64,000 nucleotides of DNA. It comes from JASTVH01 sp042862465. Its GTDB lineage: Bacteria > Pseudomonadota > Gammaproteobacteria > Pseudomonadales > Oleiphilaceae. Every line of letters begins with the position of its first letter. The first letter of the stretch is position 1. The DNA is taken from contig JASTVH010000006.1 of the NCBI GenBank assembly GCA_042862465.1, positions 124,001 to 188,000 on the forward strand. Reading direction: 5' to 3'. A program made the translations under genes and the position numbers. The notes beneath the pieces were generated by a model. The model worked only from the letters and a program-made list of their open reading frames with translations, did not search any database and had not been told where the DNA came from. Shown here piece by piece: positions 8,810-16,752 of the stretch.

Positions 8810-9304
8810 ATGGCCTCAATTACCGATCAAACTCTCTACGAAGCAGCCGCAGCTCTTGGCGATCGGCTGGAGCAAACAGGCATGAAGCTGGCTACCGCCG
8901 AATCCTGCACCGGCGGCTGGATTGCCAAGGCGCTCACCGATGTGCCGGGCAGTTCGGCCTATCTCGAATGCGGGCTGGTGACCTACTCCAACGACGCCAA
9001 GCAGGAGTTGCTGGGTGTCACGCCGCTTTCCCTGGATAAGCACGGTGCAGTAAGCGAGGCAGTGGTCAGGGAGATGGTGATCGGCGCGCTGACCGCTACC
9101 GGCGCCGACATTGCCGTGTCGGTGAGCGGTGTCGCAGGGCCCGATGGAGGCACGGCAGAAAAGCCCGTGGGCATGGTGTGGTTTGCCTGGGGCCGCCAGG
9201 GGGAAGAGCCCGAGGCGGTATGCGAGCAGTTCGGCGGGGACCGCGACAGTGTTCGCAGGCAGGCGGTATTGTTTGCCCTGCAGGCCGTGCGGGGCTATCT
9301 ATGA
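8810..9304 (+). CDS. pncC: Nicotinamide-nucleotide amidohydrolase PncC
   Basis: This stand-alone CinA C-terminal domain protein of 164 residues deamidates NMN to nicotinate mononucleotide in NAD salvage. The signature ATAESCTGG (28-36) carries the catalytic serine S32, and VSGVAGPDGGT follows in the second half. The ATG at 8810 with GGAG 10 bp upstream is preferred over an upstream ATG at 8777, which has no ribosome-binding site and adds residues unlike the family. The gene directly precedes recA, an old association that gave CinA its competence-related name. Confidence 0.93.
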   Translation: MASITDQTLYEAAAALGDRLEQTGMKLATAESCTGGWIAKALTDVPGSSAYLECGLVTYSNDAKQELLGVTPLSLDKHGAVSEAVVREMVIGALTATGADIAVSVSGVAGPDGGTAEKPVGMVWFAWGRQGEEPEAVCEQFGGDRDSVRRQAVLFALQAVRGYL

Positions 9305-9345
9305 TGGCTGCCCAGAAGTTAGACTGAGTCTTGTCCAATCAACGC

Positions 9346-9373
9346 TTGCATCCCCCAAATCCCTGTGCATAAT
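9346..9373 (+). promoter_or_regulatory. recA promoter
   Basis: TTGCAT (9346-9351) and CATAAT (9368-9373) are separated by 16 bp, giving a sigma-70 type promoter whose -10 abuts the LexA box. Confidence 0.7.
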
Positions 9374-9392
9374 ACTGGTCATGCATACAGTT
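9373..9392. promoter_or_regulatory. LexA (SOS) box of recA
   Basis: TACTGGTCATGCATACAGTT matches the CTG-N10-CAG gammaproteobacterial LexA consensus with near-ideal flanks. It overlaps the end of the -10 element, so bound LexA would block transcription start. It lies 66 bp upstream of the recA start codon. Confidence 0.88.
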
Positions 9393-9458
9393 TTGCTGAT
9401 GCGTGGCATGGGCAAAATCCAACATTCGGGCATTCGCGAGATTTAAAGGCAGAGCACA

Positions 9459-10508
9459 ATGGATGACAACAGAAAGAAAGCGCTAAGCGCGGCCCTTTCC
9501 CAGATTGAACGTCAGTTCGGCAAGGGCGCCGTGATGAAAATGGGCGATCAGCCGCGCGAAGCCATGCCGGCGATTTCCACCGGTTCGCTGAGCCTCGATA
9601 TCGCGCTGGGTATCGGCGGGCTGCCCCTTGGGCGCGTTGTGGAAATCTATGGTCCGGAGAGCTCTGGTAAAACCACGCTGACCCTGCAGGTGATTGCCGA
9701 AGCGCAGAAAGGCGGCAAGACTTGCGCATTTGTGGACGCTGAGCACGCCCTGGATCCGGTGTATGCGGAAAAGCTGGGCGTCAATGTGGATGAACTGTTG
9801 GTATCACAGCCCGATACCGGTGAACAGGCCCTTGAGATTGCTGACATGCTGGTCCGCTCCGGTGCGGTGGACGTGATCATCGTCGACTCCGTGGCGGCAC
9901 TGACGCCGAAGGCGGAAATTGAAGGGGAAATGGGAGACTCCCACGTCGGCCTCCAGGCCCGGTTGATGTCCCAGGCGCTGCGTAAGCTGACCGCCAGCGT
10001 GAAGCAGGCCAACTGCATGATGGTCTTCATCAACCAGATCCGCATGAAGATCGGCGTGATGTTCGGCAATCCGGAAACCACTACCGGTGGTAACGCCCTC
10101 AAGTTCTATTCCTCTGTACGTCTTGATATCCGCCGTACCGGTGCGGTGAAAGAGGGTGAGGAAGTCGTGGGTAATGAAACCCGCGTGAAGGTGGTCAAGA
10201 ACAAGGTGTCGCCGCCCTTCAAACAGGCCGAGTTCCAGATCATGTACGGCAAGGGCATCAACCGCACCGCCGAAGTCATTGATCTGGGCGTTAAGCACGG
10301 GCTGGTGGACAAGTCCGGCGCCTGGTACAGCTACAATGGCGACAAGATTGGTCAGGGCAAGGCCAACGCCTCTCGGTTCCTGGAGGACAACCCGGAGATT
10401 CGTGACGAGATCGAGACCAAGGTCCGTGATCTGGCCATGCCCAAGCCGAAGAGCAAGGAAGAGAAAGTGGATGCCGAAGCTCCGGAGAAGAGCGAAGAAT
10501 TGCTCTAG
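9459..10508 (+). CDS. recA: Recombinase RecA
   Basis: This 349-residue strand-exchange ATPase is the coprotease for LexA cleavage. The Walker A motif GPESSGKT is at 65-72 (K71), and the Walker B region (VDVIIVDSVAAL) and the L1/L2 DNA-binding loops are intact. The C-terminus ends in the usual acidic tail. It is controlled by its own promoter with a LexA box and is followed by a strong terminator, so it is monocistronic. The regulator gene recX, usually next to recA in relatives, is not found here. Confidence 0.99.
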   Translation: MDDNRKKALSAALSQIERQFGKGAVMKMGDQPREAMPAISTGSLSLDIALGIGGLPLGRVVEIYGPESSGKTTLTLQVIAEAQKGGKTCAFVDAEHALDPVYAEKLGVNVDELLVSQPDTGEQALEIADMLVRSGAVDVIIVDSVAALTPKAEIEGEMGDSHVGLQARLMSQALRKLTASVKQANCMMVFINQIRMKIGVMFGNPETTTGGNALKFYSSVRLDIRRTGAVKEGEEVVGNETRVKVVKNKVSPPFKQAEFQIMYGKGINRTAEVIDLGVKHGLVDKSGAWYSYNGDKIGQGKANASRFLEDNPEIRDEIETKVRDLAMPKPKSKEEKVDAEAPEKSEELL

Positions 10509-10555
10509 GAGTCTGCCCAGAGGCGAATGGATTCTCGCCCTATGAACCCCGAAAG

Positions 10556-10585
10556 CCCCTGCCGGTTTCCCTGGCAGGGGTTTTT
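10556..10585 (+). terminator. Intrinsic terminator of recA
   Basis: CCCCTGCC and GGCAGGGG (10556-10563, 10573-10580) form a stem with a 9-nt loop, followed by five T. Confidence 0.88.
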
Positions 10586-10622
10586 CGTTAACTTGATTCT
10601 AGTTCATATCGCGATACGAGCC

Positions 10623-11411
10623 ATGACTGTTCGAAGGATATCCCGGTTCTTATGGGCTGGGTTGCTGGCCTGGAGTATGCCGGCTCTGGCCGAGGAAGAC
10701 GTGATCATTGGGGTCGAGGAACTCGACTTGCTGCCCTACTACAGTGGTGCCTCGACCGAGTATCGCGGGTTCGCGCGGGAGCTGCTGGACAACTTCGCGG
10801 TTCAATACGATCTCGATATCCAGTACAAGTCCATGCCGCTGCGGCGTCTGGCGATTGCGTTGCAGGAAGGGGAGGTTGACCTGCGCTTCCCCGATCGTCC
10901 GGCCTGGCGTAATCAGGAGATGGAAGAGCACCGGGTTTACTTCAGTCTGCCGGTCATGCCTTTCACCGATGGCTTCATGGTGCGCCCGGGGCTCGTCGAT
11001 CACACCCCCTACCGTATGAAAAGCGTCGGCCGGGTTCGCGGTTTCGCCTTGCCCAAGTCCTGGCGTGACAGCCTCCACATGGTCCGGGTGCATCATGTGG
11101 AAACCGACTCCCTGGCTTCGTTACTGGATCTGGCGGAAATGGAGCGGACCGATGCGGTGTACTTCAACCGTGCGGTGTTTCAGTGGCATCAGGAATATCG
11201 CCGGGGGAAGCCGTCCATGATGGTGTTTGACCCGGTACTGCCTTCCAGCAAGGGTAATTTCCATCTTTCCACCGTCCATCGCCTGGATCTGTTGGAAAAA
11301 TTCGATGAGTACCTGACCACCTACCGCCACTGGATCGACGACAGGCTCAAGTATTGGGAAGTGACGGTCGAGCGTCAGCTGACTGAAGGGGCCTACCGAC
11401 CTGATCGTTGA
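10623..11411 (+). CDS. Periplasmic solute-binding-protein family member (SBP_bac_3-like)
   Basis: This 262-residue exported protein has a signal peptide of about 23 residues ending MPALA before EEDV. The rest resembles family-3 extracellular solute-binding proteins: an early IGVEELDLLPYYS strand, a FARELLDNF helix and a PLRRLAIALQEGEVDL stretch. No permease or ATPase genes are adjacent, so it may be an orphan binding protein or sensor accessory rather than part of a transporter. The start at 10623 is chosen because the signal peptide begins there. Upstream in-frame codons run through the recA terminator. Confidence 0.75.
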   Translation: MTVRRISRFLWAGLLAWSMPALAEEDVIIGVEELDLLPYYSGASTEYRGFARELLDNFAVQYDLDIQYKSMPLRRLAIALQEGEVDLRFPDRPAWRNQEMEEHRVYFSLPVMPFTDGFMVRPGLVDHTPYRMKSVGRVRGFALPKSWRDSLHMVRVHHVETDSLASLLDLAEMERTDAVYFNRAVFQWHQEYRRGKPSMMVFDPVLPSSKGNFHLSTVHRLDLLEKFDEYLTTYRHWIDDRLKYWEVTVERQLTEGAYRPDR

Positions 11412-11488
11412 TCTGGGTTTTAAGATGGCATCCTGATTTTGGTTACACTACCGGTTAGGATGTATCCAGGACCCGCAAGGAGATTGCC

Positions 11489-11668
11489 ATGAAGTGGTTG
11501 TTGCTTTTGATTGTGCTTGCCGTTTTCGTGTTCTGGCTGGCACGGGGCCGAAAGATGCGCAGCGTCAGCCGCACCGGCGCCAAGGAAATAGAACAGCGCC
11601 GTTATTATGTTCAGCCCCCCGATGAAAACGAGCCGCCCCCCGATGATCACGAGGGAAACCGCTTTTGA
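11489..11668 (+). CDS. Small single-pass membrane protein, 59 aa
   Basis: This short gene has a good ribosome-binding site (AAGGAGATTG) and an ATG at 11489. Residues 3-19 (WLLLLIVLAVFVFWLA) form one transmembrane helix. A basic stretch (RGRKMR) follows and then a Pro/Asp/Glu-rich tail, suggesting that the tail is cytoplasmic. An inverted repeat with the stem GGAAACCGC at 11654-11677 overlaps the stop codon and may end the transcript. I do not recognise a function. Confidence 0.75.
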   Translation: MKWLLLLIVLAVFVFWLARGRKMRSVSRTGAKEIEQRRYYVQPPDENEPPPDDHEGNRF

Positions 11669-11710
11669 GCGGTTTCCGGTGATCTGCGCCCCGCTGACGT
11701 CTTTGCCAAA

Positions 11711-12091
11711 TCAGAAAGGCCAGGGGCTTTTGTGGAGTGCCACGGAGACAATGTAAAGAAATACCGCCACCGCAAGCACGAAACAGGAAACCCTGACCGT
11801 TCGGGTCTTGCCCCGTTTAAGAGCGAACGTTCCCAAGCCGATGTAAACGATCAGTCCCGTGATCTTGGTCATAAGCCAGCTGTGATCCAACGGGTTGAGA
11901 TGCGCCACCCACAACATCCCCAAAGCACTTGCCAGCAGCAGCGTATCCACAAGGTGCGGGGCTATTTTCACCCAACGTTTTTCCAGGTTATGGGGTGCGC
12001 CCACCATCCAGCCGCCGCGTAGCAGAAACAGGGTGAAGGTCACGGCGACACAGGTGACGTGAATGGCTTTAAGGGTCAGGTAGGTATGCAT
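11711..12091 (-). CDS. SirB2-family membrane protein
   Basis: This 126-residue inner-membrane protein has about four hydrophobic helices (near 8-25, 48-63, 74-90 and 100-118). The N-terminal TYLTLKAIHVTCVAVTF and the LLRGGWM segment are typical of the SirB2 family (invasion gene expression up-regulator). The family name comes from Salmonella. The biochemical role is not established. It faces the small membrane-protein gene end to end and is separate from the PilZ gene upstream. Confidence 0.85.
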   Translation of the reverse strand: MHTYLTLKAIHVTCVAVTFTLFLLRGGWMVGAPHNLEKRWVKIAPHLVDTLLLASALGMLWVAHLNPLDHSWLMTKITGLIVYIGLGTFALKRGKTRTVRVSCFVLAVAVFLYIVSVALHKSPWPF

Positions 12092-12199
12092 AGGCGGCGC
12101 TGCTTATCCCATTCGTGAATTGTGGGCGTGACAAAGACAGGGCGGAAGAATGCCCGAGAGCGTGCAGCCTAATTTTTTATGCCGGAAAAGTGAAGAGTG

Positions 12200-12622
12200 C
12201 TAGCTTGAGCTGCTGGAATGGCGGCGCGCGCGGTAATCCCGGTAGAGGGCCTCGATGCGTGAGAGTGCGTTATCGATGGTGCGGGAGTATAGGTGGCGGT
12301 CCATGCAGTAGGAAAACTGGATACCCAGCCGATAGCCGGCCTGATAGGGTTGGACGCTCATGATGCGGGCCTTTACCCCGGATTGGGAAATGTACTTGCC
12401 CTTGAAGTCCACCAGGATGCGGGTGCCTTCAGCCAGAGGGAGGGGGCTGACAACGGCCATGCCATAGCGGTTGATGTCCACGCAATTGGCCTTGATCGGC
12501 CCCTTGGTGAGGCCAAGCAAACCCATCCGGCGCACGGTAATATCCAGACAAGGTGCCTGGAAGCGGGCCTTGATGCGGCGATCATCGTCTTCTTCTTCGA
12601 TGTAACGCGCAATGCTGTTCAT
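12200..12622 (-). CDS. PilZ-domain protein
   Basis: This 140-residue cytoplasmic protein is built around a PilZ domain, the usual c-di-GMP receptor fold. The N-terminal RxxxR motif is R16-IKA-R20. The second motif reads D49-I-N-R-Y-G54, with Asn in place of the usual Ser of DxSxxG. That is a mild departure seen in some binders. The ATG at 12622 has AAAGGATG before it. An upstream in-frame extension would run through the intergenic repeat element at 12644-12909 and is rejected. The repeat begins only 22 bp before this start codon, so it must sit in or just upstream of the gene's 5' leader. Confidence 0.88.
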   Translation of the reverse strand: MNSIARYIEEEDDDRRIKARFQAPCLDITVRRMGLLGLTKGPIKANCVDINRYGMAVVSPLPLAEGTRILVDFKGKYISQSGVKARIMSVQPYQAGYRLGIQFSYCMDRHLYSRTIDNALSRIEALYRDYRARRHSSSSS

Positions 12623-12643
12623 GGCATCCTTTCTCGTCCCGTA

Positions 12644-12909
12644 GTACTCCGTCAAGGTGATATTGACGGGTTCAGTGGGTTTGTCCGCGCCTGGAGCAAG
12701 GCGCGTCTCGCCGGGAATGGCCGTAGCCCTTGCCAAGAGACGCAACGCAGTCGCCAGGCGCGGACAAGCCCACCCTTCGGGCGAGCCTGTGGCGCATTGC
12801 CGCCGCGTTGCGAGCTTTGCCAAGGGCTACGGCCATTGGCTGCAGCTCGCGCCTTGCGGCAATGCGCCGCAGGCCCGCTGTACCCGTCAATATCACCTTG
12901 ACGGAGTAC
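12644..12909. repeat. Cloverleaf-type inverted repeat element, copy 1 (266 bp)
   Basis: The outer 28-bp arms (12644-12671 and 12882-12909) are perfect inverted repeats. Inside are two long hairpins. Arm A spans 12675-12773 (20-bp stem, 19 pairs) and arm B spans 12785-12874 (18-bp stem, 17 pairs). Each arm tip carries GCGTTGCG, then CAAGGGCTACGGCCATT, then CGCGCCTTGC, in opposite orientation in the two arms. Short inner stems (TCTC/GAGA in A, AGCT/AGCT in B) differ but stay complementary. A second copy with unrelated stem sequences but the same tip flanks is at 46154-46424. No ORF or transposase is inside. Confidence 0.9.
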
Positions 12910-13008
12910 CTAGACCCCTCAGTGTAGCTCGGCTACGAACGTTAGGAAAAACATCGTTCCTGGGTCTGTGAAACAGTACACATTAACAAAAATGGCCGAA
13001 TCAGCCGC

Positions 13009-13293
13009 TTAAACGGAAGTGCTGATCAGCTGGCCGCGTCGATTCTCGATTGCTTCCGGCTGGCCGTTACGCGGGTTGAGCAGTTTGGGCTGGCGCCGAT
13101 CCTTTTTCCTGCGTCGGTCGGGTCCGTTGAATGCCTGCTGCTTGCGGCGACGATCCGGCATGCGGCGTCTGTCCTGCGGCGACCCGCCACGACGCCAGCG
13201 GCTTTCTGATGCCGCACCGGCTTCTTTGCCGGGCGCTTTCGGAGCCGGGCCCTGTGTCGGGGGCAGATTGGAAGATTGGCGATTGATTTCCAT
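13009..13293 (-). CDS. Basic hypothetical protein, 94 aa
   Basis: This is an uncharacterised low-complexity protein, very rich in Arg, Lys, Pro and Gln, with repeated DRRR/DRRK clusters (about 41-68). It has no signal peptide or membrane segment. Such composition suggests a disordered nucleic-acid- or membrane-surface-binding protein, but I cannot assign a family. The ribosome-binding site is weak. The ORF is kept because it fills an otherwise empty interval, runs in a plausible direction and is divergent from the lonB-like gene. Confidence 0.55.
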   Translation of the reverse strand: MEINRQSSNLPPTQGPAPKAPGKEAGAASESRWRRGGSPQDRRRMPDRRRKQQAFNGPDRRRKKDRRQPKLLNPRNGQPEAIENRRGQLISTSV

Positions 13294-13417
13294 GATCGTG
13301 TTTCGGTTCCTGTGACCAATCCGTTATCGGCGCTTATTGTCCAAACTTTAACCGATCTGTCCAGTTACCATTCAACTTTATCTGCCATTTGTCCTCTCCT
13401 GATCAGATAGGGCTACA

Positions 13418-15853
13418 ATGGGGCACAGACACGTCGATACATCCACCCAATCTTCTCAGGATCTGCGATTGAAACCGCTTGCCGTCTCTCAGCTTTATAA
13501 AGCCTGTACGCTCAAAGAACTGGAATTCCGCTCCACCCGTGACCTCGAACCGCTGGCCGAAATCGTCGGGCAGAATCGTGCCCAGGAAGCGGTGCGTTTT
13601 GCCATGGCCATGCCCCACGGGGGCTATAACGTCTATGCCGTGGGCCGCAACGGGCTGGGTAAGCGCACGATGATGCTGCGCTACCTCAACCATCATGCGG
13701 AGGTGGAGCACCAGGCCTATGACTGGTGTTACGTGGCCAATTTCACCGACCCCCGCGAGCCCAAGGTGCTGAGCCTGCCCGCCGGTATGGGCTATACCCT
13801 TAAGCAGGACGTGGAAAAAATGATGGGGCGGCTGGTCAAGGCGATTCCCCAGGCGTTCGATAACGAGAGCTTTATCGAGCGCGCCGAAACCCTCAAGGAG
13901 GATTACGCCAAGCGCCAGGAGAACGAACTGGAAAAACTGGCGCGCCAGGGCCGTCGCAAGAACATCGACCTCAAGCTCACGACACCCGGTGGTTACCGAC
14001 TGGTGGCGATGAATGGCGATGAGGCCCACACGGCCGAATCGTTTGCGGCCCTGTCCCAGGCTGAGCGGGACACGTTTGAGGAAGAGATTGGCAAGCTGGA
14101 GAAGAAGCTGCGCCAGGTTGTGCGCAAAATTGCCGACTGGGAGCAGGAATACATCGACCTGCAGCAGAAGCTGAATGAGGAAACCCTGGATTCGGTGGCC
14201 GGTCGCCCGATCGAGCAGCTCAAGGAAAAGTACAGCGAGCATGGGGATGTGGTAGCCCATCTGGATGCCATGCGTCAGGACATGGTCGACAACCTCGACA
14301 TCTTCCTGGAGGAGAGTGAGGAACAGGCGGCTTTCGCCTACGCGGCCCTGGATCGCAAGATGCCCCGGCGCTACCAGATCAACCTGCTGGTCCACCAGAA
14401 GGAGGGCGTGGTGCCGGTGGTGGTGGAAGACAACCCCAACTACCACAACCTGTTCGGTTACACCGAAAACGTCACCTATAAGGGTACGGTCTTCACCGAC
14501 TTTTCTTTTATCCGCCCGGGCAGCCTGCACAAGGCCAATGGCGGTTATCTGCTGATGGATGCCATCAAGGTCCTGGAACAGCCCTATGTGTGGGACGGCC
14601 TGAAGCGGGCCTTGCGTTCGCGAAAGATCACCATCAACTCCCTGGAGCGGGAACTGACCCTGGCCGGCACCATTTCCCTGGAGCCGGAAGGCATACCGCT
14701 GCAGGTCAAGATCGTGCTGTTCGGTGACCGCGAAACCTGGCTGCTGCTACAGGAGTATGATTCGGAGTTCTCCGAGCTGTTTCGTGTCACGGCCGATTTC
14801 GAGAACGAGATGGCTCGTACGGCGGACAGCCAGCAACTTTACGCCAAGTTCATCGCCAGCCTAGTGGAGGACAAGCGGCTATTGCACTGTGACCAGCGTG
14901 CCGTGGCCCGGGTGATCGAGTACAGTGCGCGGCTGGCGGAGCATCAGGAGCGGCTTTCGCTGCATGCGGCGGACATTGCCAATCTGCTGCGCGAATCCGA
15001 TTTCTGGGCCCGTGAGGCCGGCGCCCGGCGCATCGCCCGCACCCATGTGGACCAGGCTCTGGCCAGCGCCCGCCATCGTGGCAGCCGGATCCGCGATCAG
15101 CTGTATCTCAGTGTCAAGGACGGTTCCACGTTGCTGTCGGTCTCCGGAAAGACCACCGGGCAGATCAACGGCCTGTCGGTGCTGGCCACTGGCGGCTTCG
15201 AATTCGGCATGGCCAATCGCATTACGGCCACCTGTCACTTCGGCGACGGGGACATCATCGATATCGAACGTGACGTCAAGCTCGGCGGCAACCTGCACTC
15301 CAAGGGGGTACTCATCCTCACCGCCTGGATCTCCGCCAAGTTCGGGCGCCAGCACAGCATGCACCTGTCCGCCAACCTGGCCATGGAACAGAATTATGGC
15401 GAAGTGGATGGCGACAGCGCCTCCCTGGCGGAACTGTGCGCCCTGATTTCGTCGATGGCCGAGATCCCGATCCGTCAGGACCTGGCAGTGACCGGCTCGG
15501 TCAACCAGTTTGGCGAGGTGCAGCCTATCGGTGGCGTTAACGAGAAGGTGGAAGGTTTCTACGCCGCCTGTCAGCTCAAGGGTTCAGAGAAGACCCAGGG
15601 CGTGCTGATTCCCCACACCAATGCGCAGAACCTGATGCTGGATCAGGAGATCCTGGATGCGGTCAAGGCCGGGCGCTTCCACGTCTATGGGCTGCACACC
15701 GTCGATCAGGCCGTGGAGCTGCTGATGGGGCGGCCTGCCGGTCGGCCGGACAAGCATGGGCGTTATCCGCGGCGGACGGTTTACGGGGCGATTCAGCACC
15801 GCTTGGATCAGTTGCGGCATCAGGGGGAGCACAAGGAGGACGAGCACTCGTAG
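13418..15853 (+). CDS. LonB-type ATP-dependent protease
   Basis: This 811-residue AAA+ protease belongs to the Lon-related family that includes E. coli YcbZ/LonB-like proteins. A P-loop-like GRNGLGKRTMM lies near residue 78. An AAA_32-type middle region has the Walker B-like GGYLLMDAIKVL, with RALRSRK after it. The C-terminal S16 protease domain carries the Ser-Lys dyad S667 (DGDSAS) and K710 (GGVNEK). It is cytosolic and predicted to degrade unfolded or regulatory proteins. The gene stands alone, divergent from the basic hypothetical gene, and is followed by a cluster of intergenic repeats. Confidence 0.92.
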   Translation: MGHRHVDTSTQSSQDLRLKPLAVSQLYKACTLKELEFRSTRDLEPLAEIVGQNRAQEAVRFAMAMPHGGYNVYAVGRNGLGKRTMMLRYLNHHAEVEHQAYDWCYVANFTDPREPKVLSLPAGMGYTLKQDVEKMMGRLVKAIPQAFDNESFIERAETLKEDYAKRQENELEKLARQGRRKNIDLKLTTPGGYRLVAMNGDEAHTAESFAALSQAERDTFEEEIGKLEKKLRQVVRKIADWEQEYIDLQQKLNEETLDSVAGRPIEQLKEKYSEHGDVVAHLDAMRQDMVDNLDIFLEESEEQAAFAYAALDRKMPRRYQINLLVHQKEGVVPVVVEDNPNYHNLFGYTENVTYKGTVFTDFSFIRPGSLHKANGGYLLMDAIKVLEQPYVWDGLKRALRSRKITINSLERELTLAGTISLEPEGIPLQVKIVLFGDRETWLLLQEYDSEFSELFRVTADFENEMARTADSQQLYAKFIASLVEDKRLLHCDQRAVARVIEYSARLAEHQERLSLHAADIANLLRESDFWAREAGARRIARTHVDQALASARHRGSRIRDQLYLSVKDGSTLLSVSGKTTGQINGLSVLATGGFEFGMANRITATCHFGDGDIIDIERDVKLGGNLHSKGVLILTAWISAKFGRQHSMHLSANLAMEQNYGEVDGDSASLAELCALISSMAEIPIRQDLAVTGSVNQFGEVQPIGGVNEKVEGFYAACQLKGSEKTQGVLIPHTNAQNLMLDQEILDAVKAGRFHVYGLHTVDQAVELLMGRPAGRPDKHGRYPRRTVYGAIQHRLDQLRHQGEHKEDEHS

Positions 15854-15901
15854 AGGGTGTTGCGAAGGGACGGCTAAGCTGCGTTTACCCCCGGGGTTCG
15901 A

Positions 15902-16009
15902 GAAGGGTGTTGGCCATTGCTCTGCAACCAGGGCAAGGATGCCCGGCTAGCGATAGCGCGGCAGGGACGCCGCTCTATCGCGGTGGAAGAGCAATGGCCA
16001 ACACCCTTC
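15902..16009. repeat. 108-bp hairpin element
   Basis: The 22-bp outer arms (15902-15923 and 15988-16009) are perfect inverted repeats. Inside, CGATAGCGCGGC and GCCGCTCTATCG form a second inverted pair with one mismatch. The whole unit could fold into one long hairpin. It has no T-run. It does not share the tip motif of the 266-bp element and is treated as a separate family. Confidence 0.85.
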
Positions 16010-16064
16010 CAGCACCCAGACCTCGGGTCCGCTGGGCGCCTTTGGCGCCTCCCCCTTACCCTGG

Positions 16065-16087
16065 CCCTCTCCCGCGAGGGGAGAGGG
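16065..16087. repeat. Short palindromic repeat, CCCTCTCCC type
   Basis: The palindrome CCCTCTCCC-N-GGGAGAGGG is found again at 46054-46078. Similar CCCTCTCCCGCGAGGG units are common between genes in several gammaproteobacteria. Confidence 0.8.
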
Positions 16088-16143
16088 GATGTTGGGCGAA
16101 AGCGAGGTGGGGCGTGGAATTGTGATGTTCGAAGCGAGCTGTG

Positions 16144-16752
16144 TTACCGGGGTGACGCTCTACACCAGGACGACTGCACTCGACGGAACGTGAAATTGAT
16201 CCGAGGTCCCACCGGTTTGCGGGTCTTGGGCAACCCATGCTGCCAGTCTGTCTGTAGCCCGGGCGGCATGATCAACAGGCTGTTGTGGGGTAGGGGGACG
16301 TTTATGGGGCCGCGTTTGGTGCTTCGTGGGCGGAACTGGAATCGCCTTTCGGCACCCAGCGACACGGAGGCGATCAGCGGTGCCGCCCCCAGTTCCGGTT
16401 CGTCATCGCTATGCCAGCCCATGCTATCCTGGCCGTCCCGATAGAGATTGCACAGCACGCTGTTAAAAGGTTGCCCACACTGCTCGGCGACGCGATCGCG
16501 CAGCTTTGCCAGGGCGGGCGTCCAGGGCAGCGGGGTCAGGTCCAGGCCGGAATAGCGGTAGTGGGCCTCGGGATCGCCCATCCAGCATTGCAGTCGGGGC
16601 ACAGGACGCCGCCGGCCAAACAGCTGGATGGACTCCTGCCGCCAGGGCAGGGTCTCCAGGCAGTGGGTCAATAGTGCATCGGCCTCATCCGCCGGCAGGA
16701 GTGGGCAGATGAGGCGAAGCTCCGGATGGATGTCGTCGTAAACCGTTACCAC
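16144..16752 (-). CDS. alkB: AlkB-family 2-oxoglutarate/Fe(II) dioxygenase
   Basis: This 202-residue protein is predicted to repair alkylated bases by oxidative demethylation. The iron ligands are visible as HxD in MGWHSDDE and the later His in DWQHGL. The 2-oxoglutarate-binding arginines are in KPVGPRINFTFR. NLYRDGQDSMGWHSD is the diagnostic stretch. The start is taken as the GTG at 16752, preceded by GAGGTG, which overlaps the last codons of amrS by 7 bp. That means translational coupling. The longer ORF upstream only re-reads amrS in another frame. The AlkB homologue type cannot be told from sequence alone. Confidence 0.88.
   Translation of the reverse strand: MVTVYDDIHPELRLICPLLPADEADALLTHCLETLPWRQESIQLFGRRRPVPRLQCWMGDPEAHYRYSGLDLTPLPWTPALAKLRDRVAEQCGQPFNSVLCNLYRDGQDSMGWHSDDEPELGAAPLIASVSLGAERRFQFRPRSTKRGPINVPLPHNSLLIMPPGLQTDWQHGLPKTRKPVGPRINFTFRRVQSSWCRASPR

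Noticed and set aside
12623..12823. 67-residue extension of the PilZ protein
   Set aside because: It would be translated from the cloverleaf repeat element. The ATG at 12622 has its own ribosome-binding site.
12644..12909. Integron attC site
   Set aside because: The tip motif GCGTTGCG does not fit the GTTRRRY core, there is no cassette gene, and the two-arm layout with 28-bp ends differs from attC.
13403..14530. 375-residue minus-strand open frame
   Set aside because: It is antisense to the LonB-type gene and is a composition artefact.
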